In this document: piece after piece, positions 13,854 through 22,568 of the stretch
Layout: each line of letters starts with the position of its first letter
How positions within the stretch are numbered: position 1 is the stretch's first letter
IMG/VR virus record: IMGVR_UViG_3300010885_077388
Location: 1 to 26,374 of that record
Reading direction: 5' to 3' (one strand)
DNA: 26,374 nucleotides
Origin: a virus
The notes under the pieces: model-generated
The model's database searches: none
The model's input: the letters and a program-made list of their open reading frames with translations, nothing else
Told to the model about the DNA's origin: nothing
Translations under genes and position numbers: made by a program

Positions 13854-15416
13854 ATGTTTCTAAACGTAAAAAGACTATCAATATTCGAGAAGTTAATTCT
13901 TGAAACTGACTTGATTCAAATTGGATCAAGCGTTAGTGGCCTATTGGATAAAGCAAAGGAGGCTAATTCTAGACAAGAAAATGACTCTAATAAAAAGATT
14001 GATATAACTTCTTACGTTAATCAATTATTAGATTACCTGTTTAGCTTGGGAGAAGAAGAGCTTGATGCAAAGTTGAATGATCCAGCTTTTATGAAGGTGT
14101 TTAGTGATCCTAAAGTAAAGGACCTATTTGATACTTATTTTACTTACTTAGAGGATGAATTGCGAGGTTTTCGTGAAGAGTTAAGCCAAGCACTTAATGA
14201 ACCTGAAATTAATGTTCAAAAAGTTGAGAAGATAACTCAAAAAATGATGATCTTTGCAGCTAGGACTCAAGTAGTTGAAAGAATTTACACAAAGCAGTCG
14301 GAAACTGGCCAATCGGAGTTTAGCACTGAAATTAATGAAAAGGTTAAAAAGATTCAACAAGACCTACTTGATATTTATGCGTTAAAGGTTATGCTACCAG
14401 CTAAAAAAACACAAGAGGCGTATTCACAATATCAAGCGGCCCAAACCGAAGAAGATAAAACTGAGGCGGCTACTAAAATTTTGTTAAGTATCGAAGCAGC
14501 TGACCAAATGTCAGAGGATATGCCGCCTGAGGTAGTTACTGGAATTGAAACAGCAAATGATGAATATCAGAAAAAGATTGAAAATGATTTAGGAAAAGAA
14601 ACCTTAGCAAACATATTATCAGGAGTTCATGTAAATAAAAACGTTGCATCATTGATTCGTAGAATATTTCAGTTTCAATATACAATGTGGACAAATGAAG
14701 ATGATATTAACCGAGAAGCAAATTCGCTTAAAGTTAGTATTAACGGTTTTCCTGACGTATCGGAAGATGCTAAAGAATACCTACGTAGGCTAGTTGAAAA
14801 TATCCAGGCTGAACTACTTAATAAAGCCAAAAACAAAGAATTTGATACTAAAAAATATAAGGGAATTCATTATGATTTCAATAAGAAATTACCCCTATAT
14901 GAAAGAACTGCACTACCTGTTACAGGTAAACAAATCGCAGATGATTCTAAATTAATGAAATTTAGAAAAGCTTCGCAAGATCTAATGGCACTTATTTTCG
15001 GCGCCGGCGGTGCACCCGATACTGAAACAGGTCGAGCATTTGCGGCAACTGGTAAGCATCTACACACGATCTATGCAAAAAGTCTCAACGGCTTAGGTAA
15101 AGTTATCGGAAAAGCAATTGGAGGTAGAGAAGGTGAAATGAAGGCTGATGCTTATACTCGAATGTTTATATTAGACACATCAGTAGTTGATCAGAAAAAA
15201 CCAAAACAAGTTAGTGAAGACGGCGGAGTATCTGCCCCAGGAGTAGCTATTCAAACCCCAGGCTCAATTGGATCAATGGGACCAATTACACCGCCTACTC
15301 AAACTACATTAGGTTCAGGAGATAACTTTGGACCAAAAATTAATAAAAAGAAAACCAAAAAATCTTCATCCATTCTTGGATTTGCGGATTTTATAAAAGA
15401 ACAAAATAATTTATAA
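13854..15416 (+). CDS. Unknown, probably internal or structural virion protein (520 aa)
   Basis: Largely helical and highly charged through residues 60-345, with a Gly/Ala-rich segment (AGGAPDTETGRAFAATG, about 380-400) and a low-complexity Pro/Gly/Thr/Ser linker (about 455-500) before a Lys-rich patch. The end, ILGFADFIKEQNNL, resembles the F-x-x-F-I-x-E core of T4 capsid-targeting sequences but sits at the C-terminus. The start MFLNVKRLSIFEKLILETD has a related look. No enzyme motif is visible. The gene begins one base after the ferritin-like stop and is in a run of genes with similar termini, so a head-internal role is a reasonable guess only. Confidence 0.7.
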   Translation: MFLNVKRLSIFEKLILETDLIQIGSSVSGLLDKAKEANSRQENDSNKKIDITSYVNQLLDYLFSLGEEELDAKLNDPAFMKVFSDPKVKDLFDTYFTYLEDELRGFREELSQALNEPEINVQKVEKITQKMMIFAARTQVVERIYTKQSETGQSEFSTEINEKVKKIQQDLLDIYALKVMLPAKKTQEAYSQYQAAQTEEDKTEAATKILLSIEAADQMSEDMPPEVVTGIETANDEYQKKIENDLGKETLANILSGVHVNKNVASLIRRIFQFQYTMWTNEDDINREANSLKVSINGFPDVSEDAKEYLRRLVENIQAELLNKAKNKEFDTKKYKGIHYDFNKKLPLYERTALPVTGKQIADDSKLMKFRKASQDLMALIFGAGGAPDTETGRAFAATGKHLHTIYAKSLNGLGKVIGKAIGGREGEMKADAYTRMFILDTSVVDQKKPKQVSEDGGVSAPGVAIQTPGSIGSMGPITPPTQTTLGSGDNFGPKINKKKTKKSSSILGFADFIKEQNNL

Positions 15417-15418
15417 AA

Positions 15419-15856
15419 ATGAAATTAGTTAAAACATTTGAAAACTTTATGCATAGTGGGCCGGATACTGCTCATCAAGCTAACACCTTAGACATTCCAC
15501 AACACGCTGCTGGAATGGACCATGAGTCTAATCATGAAGTTGAGAACTATATGTTCTTTGGAAATTTAAAAACACTTCAGCGTTTAATTAATATCATGTT
15601 GGAAATGGACCCAATGAAGGTTGATCAAATATTAAAAAATGGTCATAATTGGGCAGAAGACCATATAACATCATCAAAAGATGATATTGAAGAAGTTGCA
15701 GATTTCTTAATGGGAGAAATGACCGAAAAGGAAACTTACGAATCTAGCACAATGTCATATTCATGTAATGAATGTGGTACAATGTATGAAGCACATGAGA
15801 TTAATGAAGACCACCTGTGCTCATGTGGTAGTAAATTAGAAGAAAATTGGGGATAA
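15419..15856 (+). CDS. Zinc-ribbon protein with capsid-targeting-like N-terminus (145 aa)
   Basis: The start MKLVKTFENFMHSG is of the M-K-x(3-4)-F-x-x-F type. The N-terminal 45 residues are His-rich. A helical middle (about 48-100) is followed by a C-terminal zinc ribbon, CNECG (Cys116, Cys119) and CSCGSKLEE (Cys134, Cys136). The ribbon could bind nucleic acid or stabilise the fold. The gap to the preceding stop is 2 bases. No family is recognised. Confidence 0.72.
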   Translation: MKLVKTFENFMHSGPDTAHQANTLDIPQHAAGMDHESNHEVENYMFFGNLKTLQRLINIMLEMDPMKVDQILKNGHNWAEDHITSSKDDIEEVADFLMGEMTEKETYESSTMSYSCNECGTMYEAHEINEDHLCSCGSKLEENWG

Positions 15857-15858
15857 TT

Positions 15859-16332
15859 ATGAAAAACAATTACGTTAAACCTTTCGGTATATTTAATGAG
15901 TCATTAGAAGAGTCAGTATCTGCTGGTTCAAATTGGTATTATGGAATAGCTGATTGCCATGGATTAGAATCCTTTATGAAGGAACCAGATATGGCTGATG
16001 CAAATGAGTTAGATGACCTATTTGACTTGGGGCTTAGTGATACTGATTCAAAAAACGATCCTGTTAAAAAGGAGTATGTTGGTAATTTATCAATGATGCA
16101 AATGCGCTGTAGATACAATGGTCAACGTCATCCGGTTGTTTATAGAGCCAAATTATCAGAAGACGATGCCGATATGGTACAAGATCTATTAGATAGCGGT
16201 GACTATATTAATGCACTTAATGTAGTTAAGGGAAATTCACAAGAAGTTCAATTAGCCAGAGGTGGAAATGGCTCAGCTGAAAAAGCTTGGAAGATGATTC
16301 CAAATCCGGATTTGGATCCAATGCACTATTAA
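15859..16332 (+). CDS. Unknown protein with capsid-targeting-like N-terminus (157 aa)
   Basis: ATG 15859 is preferred over the TTG at 15847, which lies inside the previous gene. It gives a start MKNNYVKPFGIFNESLEE with F-G-I-F-N-E, again like the region cut by gp21-type proteases. Residues 49-62 (NELDDLFDLGLSD) resemble a short motif in two other unknown genes of the window. The middle has beta-type sequence with RCRYNGQRHPVVYRAKL (83-99). No catalytic motif is seen. The stop of the previous gene is 2 bases upstream. Confidence 0.7.
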   Translation: MKNNYVKPFGIFNESLEESVSAGSNWYYGIADCHGLESFMKEPDMADANELDDLFDLGLSDTDSKNDPVKKEYVGNLSMMQMRCRYNGQRHPVVYRAKLSEDDADMVQDLLDSGDYINALNVVKGNSQEVQLARGGNGSAEKAWKMIPNPDLDPMHY

Positions 16333-16335
16333 CAA

Positions 16336-16343
16336 ATAAATAT
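16336..16343 (+). promoter_or_regulatory. Weak late-promoter-like motif
   Basis: ATAAATAT in the 34-base gap ahead of the 101-aa gene, 24 bases before its ATG. It shares the core but not the AACC extension. The surrounding sequence is almost only A and T, so a chance match is quite possible. Confidence 0.25.
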
Positions 16344-16366
16344 TAAAAAATATAAACCAAAAAACA

Positions 16367-16672
16367 ATGAAGCTCTCAGTAGGTGACAAAATTAGGATTC
16401 ACGTAGATGTGGAAGAAATGCAAAACGATTTGCTTGAAATGGTAGATGGCCAAGAAGCAATCGTTACCGAAATCTATCAAAATAGTTATGAACCTGATGT
16501 CGATCGAATTGAAGTTGAATTAGTTAATCCAGTTGAGTTTCATGGACAAAACCTAGTGGTTGTTCCAGGTTTATATATGGATAATATTGAAAAGATTGAA
16601 AAAATTCAAGAAAGCAAGAAAACTAGTAACCGCTACTTACGTAGATTCGTTGGCACTTTTGCAAATTATTAA
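16367..16672 (+). CDS. Small beta-barrel-like unknown protein (101 aa)
   Basis: The sequence begins SVGDKIRIHVDVE and continues GQEAIVTEIYQ, DRIEVELVNP, NLVVVPGLYMDNIEKIE. This succession of short beta strands with the G-D-K-I start is reminiscent of SH3-like or KOW-like small barrels. The C-terminus is a basic tail (NRYLRRFVG). No specific family is identified. It follows a 34-base gap and is followed after 2 bases by the 175-aa gene. Confidence 0.68.
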   Translation: MKLSVGDKIRIHVDVEEMQNDLLEMVDGQEAIVTEIYQNSYEPDVDRIEVELVNPVEFHGQNLVVVPGLYMDNIEKIEKIQESKKTSNRYLRRFVGTFANY

Positions 16673-16674
16673 TT

Positions 16675-17202
16675 ATGAAGTCAGGTATAAAATTGTTTGA
16701 AGCATTTTACGGAAAGGATTATTTAGAGCATGAATTTCACAAGTATGATATTGACGTTGAGTTCTATAGGACAGTTATTAGGTATCCAGCCGGTACAGAC
16801 GTGGCAGATTTAGCCGAATTAGGCTTAGCTGACAATGTTGCTGAGATTGAAGATATTAGTTTTAATACAGTTAAGATTACCTATGAGATGAAACCTTATT
16901 TTGATAATGAGGGAATTCCTGAAATTGACTTTATATTAAGGACTGTTTATATTGCTGGCGAGTATTCAATATGGGATGATAATATGGAGGAAGAAGATCG
17001 ACATGACTTTGAAATTGAAGATGCTGGACCATTTGATGGTAGATTTCAAGTAAAATGGGGCGGATTACCCTTTTATCCAAAAAATATATCGATTAGTGTT
17101 CCGTGGTCAACTATTAAAAATGGGGTTCAAACTAAACACCCATTTGACCCAAATGCACCAGAACCATCTAAATTTGGATATGAAATTGAAATTGGTGAAT
17201 AA
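16675..17202 (+). CDS. Unknown acidic protein (175 aa)
   Basis: The start MKSGIKLFEAFYGKD is loosely of the capsid-targeting type. Residues 42-60 (DVADLAELGLADNVAEIED) share the E-L-G-L-A-D-x-x-x-E-I core with the 256-aa protein at 5076-5846. The remainder is beta-rich and very acidic, with a Pro-rich end. No enzyme motif is seen. It is the last gene before the terminator at 17226-17260. Confidence 0.7.
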   Translation: MKSGIKLFEAFYGKDYLEHEFHKYDIDVEFYRTVIRYPAGTDVADLAELGLADNVAEIEDISFNTVKITYEMKPYFDNEGIPEIDFILRTVYIAGEYSIWDDNMEEEDRHDFEIEDAGPFDGRFQVKWGGLPFYPKNISISVPWSTIKNGVQTKHPFDPNAPEPSKFGYEIEIGE

Positions 17203-17225
17203 TACTTAAATCTATTGATATTTAC

Positions 17226-17260
17226 AAAAGGAAGGTCTTACAATCTTCCTTTTTTTATTT
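17226..17260. terminator. Rho-independent terminator of the 13251-17202 run
   Basis: AAAAGGAAGGT (17226-17236) pairs with ATCTTCCTTTT (17243-17253), 11 base pairs with one G-T, around a 6-base loop. A T run follows to 17260. The A tract on the other side gives it some capacity in the reverse direction too. Confidence 0.85.
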
Positions 17261-17265
17261 AGGTC

Positions 17266-17276
17266 GATAAATAACC
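17266..17276 (+). promoter_or_regulatory. T4-type late promoter of the baseplate cassette
   Basis: GATAAATAACC, identical to the minus-strand site at 8448-8458, directly after the terminator and about 25 bases before the ATG at 17299. The terminator-promoter order marks the boundary between two transcription units. Confidence 0.65.
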
Positions 17277-17298
17277 TTATAAAAAATAGTTTAATAAT

Positions 17299-19335
17299 AT
17301 GTCTGACATAAATCCAACCCTTGGACTACCATTAATCACAGCAGAAGCATTTGCTGGAGTTAACTATTTGGAAAAATTAGCAGCTCCAATTGGCGCATCT
17401 GGATTTGCTGCATTGGCTAAGGGAATCGCAAGTAACTCTGGCGATGGTGGGTTTTTGCAGACTAATGTAAGTTCAATATTTAATAAGTTTGCAGTATTTC
17501 AATATGCAGCATTTAATGCCGGCTCAATATATAAACCGGAAGGTCACTTTATTGGATTTTCAAGTAATTTAAAATCAGATGTTGATTACGTTGCTCAATC
17601 AACGGCACAGATGATACTTAAAAAAACTGTGCTTGAGAATATTACAAGTGGAAAGCTTAGCAGTACGCCTGACCGTAAGAAAAAGGCAGCTGATGCATTA
17701 GCTGCATTAGGCGGACTTACTCAAGGGACTGCTCAGCAAGCTCGTAGCTTTAAATCAAATATTGAAAGTTCACTGTCTAATCCAACTGCACCAGTTTTAA
17801 TAAATTGGGGAGCAACCAAATCAGCAGGCTCACCAGTCGGATTTCAACCCTACTCTTTAACTGATTTTATGTTTTGTAAAGATTACGGTAAGATCCCAAA
17901 TAATAGATTAATAACATTACGTAGGTACCCATTTCCAATTGATGATTCCCTAAGATTAGGTCAAACTGACCAAAGACGTAATGCATTACCGATTGCACAA
18001 GCAGTTACTTGGTTTGGTAGTGATACTGGTAACTCATTAAGTAACCTTGGAGTTTTTAAATGGGATATGACGTTTAGTGATGTTGAGGTTACTGAACAAA
18101 CAATTACCGGTAATGAAATAACTTTAAAGGAGGTACTTGATTTATTTAAAGGGGTTCCAGGCGGTGACGTTATTGCCAATACGTTAACTACTGCATACGC
18201 AACGATTAATGGAACAGATGAGTCAATCCAGCAGCAGAGTGGTTTTGAAGAAAAGATACAAAAGTTTCAAAAGAATTTGTACGATTCAACAAGTGGCCCA
18301 TATTGGAATCGCATATATGGTCCAGTAAATGTTATTCATAAATCAAGTAAACGTAGTAGAGGAATGCAAAATCAAAATTGGAATAATCCATTTACTATAA
18401 ACTTTAAATATTCGTTTAGATCATTTAATGGTATGAGTCCAAAGGTTGTAGCACTAGACTTAATTTCAAATTTTATTAACTTAACGTATAATGATGCCCA
18501 ATTTTTAGGTCAACTTGCTAGGTATTTTCCAAAGACTGGACTAAAAATGAGCCCAACCACAACTGAGGCCTTTGGTAAAATTTTAACAAGTTGGGGAAGC
18601 AGCTATACTGGAAATAACTCTGACGAATTTAATAAAATTTTAACAAGTATGACTAGTGCATTAGAAAAGGCAGGTAGTGCAATTCAAAATAATCTAGTAT
18701 CTACAATCGGAAAGGGTCTTCAAACTGGCTTAATGGCACCTGATAAATTAGGAAAAGCAATTCCTGAGCTTATTGGAATTAAAGCTGCACAGTCAGACCG
18801 CCCGGTTGGGGAATGGCATATTGTTGTCGGTAATCCGCTTAACCCAATTTTTGTAATGGGAGATTTGTTGTGTACTTCAGTTGATCTGAAATGGGATGAA
18901 GAGCTTGGCCCTGACGATTTTCCAACTGGTGTTAGCTTTTCAGTAAATTTAAAACAGGCAAAGCCTAGAGATAAAACAGCAATTGAAAGAATGTTAAACC
19001 TTGGAGAGACTAAATTAACCTCAGGTATGATTAGAACATCTTCACTTAATGATACGTTTGGTGATGAGAATAATAAATTATGGAGCGCAATTGAAGCAAC
19101 GGCTGATGGTAAGCAAGATAAATCGCTGCAAGCTTATTATGATAGCCTCAAAGACGGAGACCCTGAAAATGGTAAACCTGGTACAAAGGACCGCTATAAA
19201 GAATTTAAGAATAGATTCTTGGTTGGATATGGGATAACTGAGGCTTCTGTAAAATTACAGCAAGCAAATAAAGGACCGATACTCGATGATAGCTTATTAT
19301 TGTTTTATTATCAGAGACAATACGGTAAAAACTAA
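17299..19335 (+). CDS. Putative baseplate/tail structural protein (678 aa)
   Basis: A large protein with no signal peptide. Two conserved-looking blocks stand out: YWNRIYGPVNVIHKSSKRSR followed by NNPFTINFKYSFRSFNG (about 333-375), and near the C-terminus WHIVVGNPLNPIFVMGDL, LGPDDFPTGVSFSVNLKQ and PRDKTAIERMLNLG (about 507-571). The second, 'V-G-N-P-x-x-P-I ... L-G-P-D-x-F-P-T', is a pattern I associate with tube-like or baseplate proteins of contractile tails, from memory. The N-terminal third is low in motifs and rich in Ala, Gly and Ser. It opens a cassette that contains the hub and spike genes. I cannot tell whether it corresponds to any single T4 wedge or tube-cap protein. Confidence 0.65.
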   Translation: MSDINPTLGLPLITAEAFAGVNYLEKLAAPIGASGFAALAKGIASNSGDGGFLQTNVSSIFNKFAVFQYAAFNAGSIYKPEGHFIGFSSNLKSDVDYVAQSTAQMILKKTVLENITSGKLSSTPDRKKKAADALAALGGLTQGTAQQARSFKSNIESSLSNPTAPVLINWGATKSAGSPVGFQPYSLTDFMFCKDYGKIPNNRLITLRRYPFPIDDSLRLGQTDQRRNALPIAQAVTWFGSDTGNSLSNLGVFKWDMTFSDVEVTEQTITGNEITLKEVLDLFKGVPGGDVIANTLTTAYATINGTDESIQQQSGFEEKIQKFQKNLYDSTSGPYWNRIYGPVNVIHKSSKRSRGMQNQNWNNPFTINFKYSFRSFNGMSPKVVALDLISNFINLTYNDAQFLGQLARYFPKTGLKMSPTTTEAFGKILTSWGSSYTGNNSDEFNKILTSMTSALEKAGSAIQNNLVSTIGKGLQTGLMAPDKLGKAIPELIGIKAAQSDRPVGEWHIVVGNPLNPIFVMGDLLCTSVDLKWDEELGPDDFPTGVSFSVNLKQAKPRDKTAIERMLNLGETKLTSGMIRTSSLNDTFGDENNKLWSAIEATADGKQDKSLQAYYDSLKDGDPENGKPGTKDRYKEFKNRFLVGYGITEASVKLQQANKGPILDDSLLLFYYQRQYGKN

Positions 19336-19345
19336 TTACTATAAT

Positions 19346-19945
19346 ATGATAGATTTAAAAATACTAGGAAATAAACTAAGTTTTACAAAAATAAATGGCG
19401 ATGTTGTTACTGACTTAACTAGAAGAAGTGTTTCATTTAAAGGAGTGTTAGTTAATCAAGGTAAAAGTTTCATCGTTGATGATGGATTACAGATGAGGGG
19501 AGACCTGCTTTCAAAAATCCTATATCAGACTACTTCATTTATGTGTGTTTTATTTAAGTATAATGGAATATCAAATCCATTTGCACTAGATATTAACGAT
19601 TTTATTAAAGCACCGGACGGGGCTGTGTTATCGTCAATGTTAACAACACCGGATAATATTAATGGAAGTAATAATAATTGGGAGAATTCTACCCGAAAGA
19701 AGAAGAAAACCGCATTAATTTCTCCAAAAACTAAACAGGATAAAAATCGACTTGACTATTTGCAGAAAAATTCAAATGCGGTAGTTGCACCTCCGAATAT
19801 AGCCAAAGACACTTCAGTAAAAGTTGTGAATGGTAAGATTGTTTTCGGAAATGACGTTACCTCAGTGAAAAAGGATGACTGTCCTGACCCAATCTCTAGG
19901 ACTAAGTTACAGGCTGCCTTGGTAAAAAATAAAATATTCGGTTAA
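19346..19945 (+). CDS. Putative baseplate protein with LysM-like segment (199 aa)
   Basis: ATG 19346 is preferred because an ATG at 19286 would overlap the previous gene by 50 bases. Residues about 50-85 run CVLFKYNGISNPFALDINDFIKAPD, close to the 'N-x-x-x-N-P-F-x-L-x-x-G-D-x-I-x-x-P' pattern of LysM-like segments in phage tail and gp53-type wedge proteins. The rest is basic and polar with a Lys-rich stretch. The stop overlaps the next start as TAATG. A tail-baseplate linker role is likely by context. Confidence 0.6.
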   Translation: MIDLKILGNKLSFTKINGDVVTDLTRRSVSFKGVLVNQGKSFIVDDGLQMRGDLLSKILYQTTSFMCVLFKYNGISNPFALDINDFIKAPDGAVLSSMLTTPDNINGSNNNWENSTRKKKKTALISPKTKQDKNRLDYLQKNSNAVVAPPNIAKDTSVKVVNGKIVFGNDVTSVKKDDCPDPISRTKLQAALVKNKIFG

Positions 19946-21441
19946 TGGCAGCAGTTAAAGATTTAATTATACAAACTCTTGACCCTAAACTTACTCCTCC
20001 GAGTATTAGCGTACTTGATCTTGAAACTCCTGGATCAGATAAAAAGTTTAGGGATGCTGAACGGTCAGGTTATGCTCAGCAATTAGGTAAAAAATCTCCA
20101 TTAATTAAAATTGGAAACTCTATCATTGCTCCAGAGAATGTAATATCAATGGATGTATCAATGAATTCAATTGTACCAACTATTCATGTAGCAGTAATTG
20201 ATACAATGGGAACCTTAACTTCAAGAACGTATCCTAGAACAAGTTTATTGATCACGGCATTTGTTGCACAAAGTCATCCAAAACTAAAATCATTTTCTCA
20301 ATCTTTCTTAATTACAAATGTTCATTCAATACCATTAGGTTCTGGAGAAACTAGATATGATTTTTTTGGAGAATTATACGTTCCAAATTTAAACGGAAAT
20401 TTCATTAAATCGTATAATGGACTAACTTCAGCGCAAGCACTAAAAAAGATAGCTGAAGAGTTAGGCTTAGGCTTTGCAACAAATGAAGATACCACAAACG
20501 ATAAAATGACATGGATTAATCCTAACTTGAATTATAAATCATTTATTAAGCAAATAACCGATCACTCATATAAAAATGAAAAGTCTTTTTTTGAATGTTT
20601 TATTGATCGATATTATGTGCTTAATTTTATTAATGTTGAAAAACAATTTAAACAATTTAGCGATGATAAGGAAATATCAGACGGCTATCCAGCAATATCA
20701 ACTGACTCAATTGATACATCTAGAGCAGCGAGTGGAAATATTGTACAAGTACCGGACGCAACAATTAAACTTATTTTGACAAATTCATCAACTGGTGATA
20801 AATCTTCTGAGCTGAAAATTTTAGAATATTCAATGATTGGTGAAAATGGAGATATTTTAAAAACTAAAGGTTTTAGAAAAAGAATTTTTGTTTATAAACA
20901 TGGGGAAGCTGATCCTGTTAAAAATTGGTTTGTTGAACCTCTATCTGAACCGTCAGCAAATGGCGTAAGCGTATATCAATCTCCGGATTTAAAGGATTAT
21001 ATTGATAATGATGTAGTTAAATGGATGGGTACAGATTATAGTAATTCACATTTGAATTATAAGTTTGCTAAGCTATTAAATAATCATAATATGGCAGAAG
21101 CTGATAAAAATTCGTTGTTAGTTAAATTGCCTGGGTTTAATCATAATATACTTAAAGGAAGTAGAATTAAAGTAAATATATTTTCTAACAGAGTTCAGCA
21201 GTTAAGTCATGATAAAATACAAAATGACTTGGCTGAACCGGTTGATTCGCAAAAATCTGATAATCCAATGGAAAGTAGAGCCTCTGCTGAAATATTAGAT
21301 ACATATTTAAGCGATACTTATTACGTAAAGAGTATTGAATATCACTATAATATTTTGGACCCGGAATATAAATTTAAAACAACAATGATTTTAAGTAGAA
21401 AAAATTGGGTGCCTGAACCTAAGGTAGAAAATAAAGCATAA
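19945..21441 (+). CDS. Baseplate hub protein, gp27/GpD-like (498 aa)
   Basis: The middle (about residues 160-230) carries ALKKIAEELGLGFATN, a short WINPNLNYKSFIKQITDHSY segment and SFFECFIDRYYVLNFINVEK. This A-L-K-x-I-A-x-x-L-G start, then a W-I-x-P-N-x-x-Y segment and a hydrophobic Y-Y-x-L-N-F strand, is typical of gp27/phage D hub proteins that form the ring under the tail tube. The C-terminal end has a beta-barrel feel (YYVKSIEYHYNI, about 455-470). It is longer than T4 gp27 (391 aa). The neighbours are spike- and baseplate-like, which supports the assignment. Confidence 0.72.
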   Translation: MAAVKDLIIQTLDPKLTPPSISVLDLETPGSDKKFRDAERSGYAQQLGKKSPLIKIGNSIIAPENVISMDVSMNSIVPTIHVAVIDTMGTLTSRTYPRTSLLITAFVAQSHPKLKSFSQSFLITNVHSIPLGSGETRYDFFGELYVPNLNGNFIKSYNGLTSAQALKKIAEELGLGFATNEDTTNDKMTWINPNLNYKSFIKQITDHSYKNEKSFFECFIDRYYVLNFINVEKQFKQFSDDKEISDGYPAISTDSIDTSRAASGNIVQVPDATIKLILTNSSTGDKSSELKILEYSMIGENGDILKTKGFRKRIFVYKHGEADPVKNWFVEPLSEPSANGVSVYQSPDLKDYIDNDVVKWMGTDYSNSHLNYKFAKLLNNHNMAEADKNSLLVKLPGFNHNILKGSRIKVNIFSNRVQQLSHDKIQNDLAEPVDSQKSDNPMESRASAEILDTYLSDTYYVKSIEYHYNILDPEYKFKTTMILSRKNWVPEPKVENKA

Positions 21442-21443
21442 TT

Positions 21444-22529
21444 ATGGCAGTAGAATTTAAAACTAATGGACCAAAAAGATGGAAGCAGTTTGTAAAAAGT
21501 TCGCTTAACGATGTGCAAGATCCAGTGTTCCTAACATTTGATCTAGACTTTTTTCCTCCGACTAATCAACGAAACGCAACGAATGATGGATTATTTTGGG
21601 ATGGCTTACTTAAGAAACCAACTGATCAAAAATCCGATACGAATGAGTATAATGTGGTAGAATGGAAAGCGATTGACTGGTTGTATGCGTATGGTTCTCC
21701 ATGGACAAAAAAGAATTTTCAATATTTAGGAGATGCAATTGTATTATTAGAACAATTACAAGAGAGCCCATGGTATTTTCAATCAATTATGGGAGCAGAT
21801 CAATTATGGAAAGCCGCGAGTAGAGTTAAGGAAGGAGATAAAAAAGTTGAAATTACAATAAATTGCCTAGATTCAATACAACAGCCATTGCTTAAATTCG
21901 CAGAATCTTATCGTAGAGCAATTTATGATTTTGATAAATTATGTTACACCCTACCGGATAATCTTAGAACATTTGATATGACAATTACTCTATTTGAAAT
22001 TAGAGATATTAATGATAAAGCTGGAAATTTAGAAAATGGACTACACCAGTTAAAGTACAGATTGCAAAGATGTGAATTTGATTTTTCAGATATACTTAGT
22101 GGATCAGGCTCTACTGAAATTAAAGCCTATACTGAGGATAAGCCATTTAATACGTCATTCAAAATTAGAGCAGCATGGGTTTTAGAAGAATCTGAGGCAT
22201 CAACTGAATCTGATTATCAGTCGCTTGGTATTTTTTCAGGCTTGGCAAGTTCTCTTGAGGGTAGAGCTCAAAGATTTTTACAAAGCGCAGCAAGGTTACC
22301 AGCTCGAATAATTGGTGACATTACTAATCAATTACAAACTAGACTTGAAACCGCGGTGGGCCAAAATGTGTATAATAGATCTACTGAGGTTCTTGGAACA
22401 AACCGAATATTTGGCAGAACTTCGCCAATTGGACCAGGCGGTGGATCAGTTGTGAATGCCGATATTTACCCAGGAGTAGATAAGAAGCCTACAATTAAGG
22501 ACGGAGATTTGGGTGATGTTTATCCATAA
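21444..22529 (+). CDS. Putative baseplate tube-associated protein (361 aa)
   Basis: The start VFLTFDLDFFPPTNQR and the middle blocks PWYFQSIMGADQLWKAA (about 109-125), KKVEITINCLDSIQQPLLKF, YRRAIYDFD and LPDNLRTFDMTITLFEIRDI suggest a conserved tail-tube or baseplate protein such as the T4 gp48/gp54 tube cap or initiator class. The length is near T4 gp48 (364 aa). I base this on pattern memory, not alignment. The C-terminus is Gly/Arg-rich and polar. The start is 2 bases after the hub gene stop. Confidence 0.55.
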   Translation: MAVEFKTNGPKRWKQFVKSSLNDVQDPVFLTFDLDFFPPTNQRNATNDGLFWDGLLKKPTDQKSDTNEYNVVEWKAIDWLYAYGSPWTKKNFQYLGDAIVLLEQLQESPWYFQSIMGADQLWKAASRVKEGDKKVEITINCLDSIQQPLLKFAESYRRAIYDFDKLCYTLPDNLRTFDMTITLFEIRDINDKAGNLENGLHQLKYRLQRCEFDFSDILSGSGSTEIKAYTEDKPFNTSFKIRAAWVLEESEASTESDYQSLGIFSGLASSLEGRAQRFLQSAARLPARIIGDITNQLQTRLETAVGQNVYNRSTEVLGTNRIFGRTSPIGPGGGSVVNADIYPGVDKKPTIKDGDLGDVYP

Positions 22530-22568
22530 TTATGATAATAGGTAAAGCGAAAAGTTAAAAAGTGTAAA

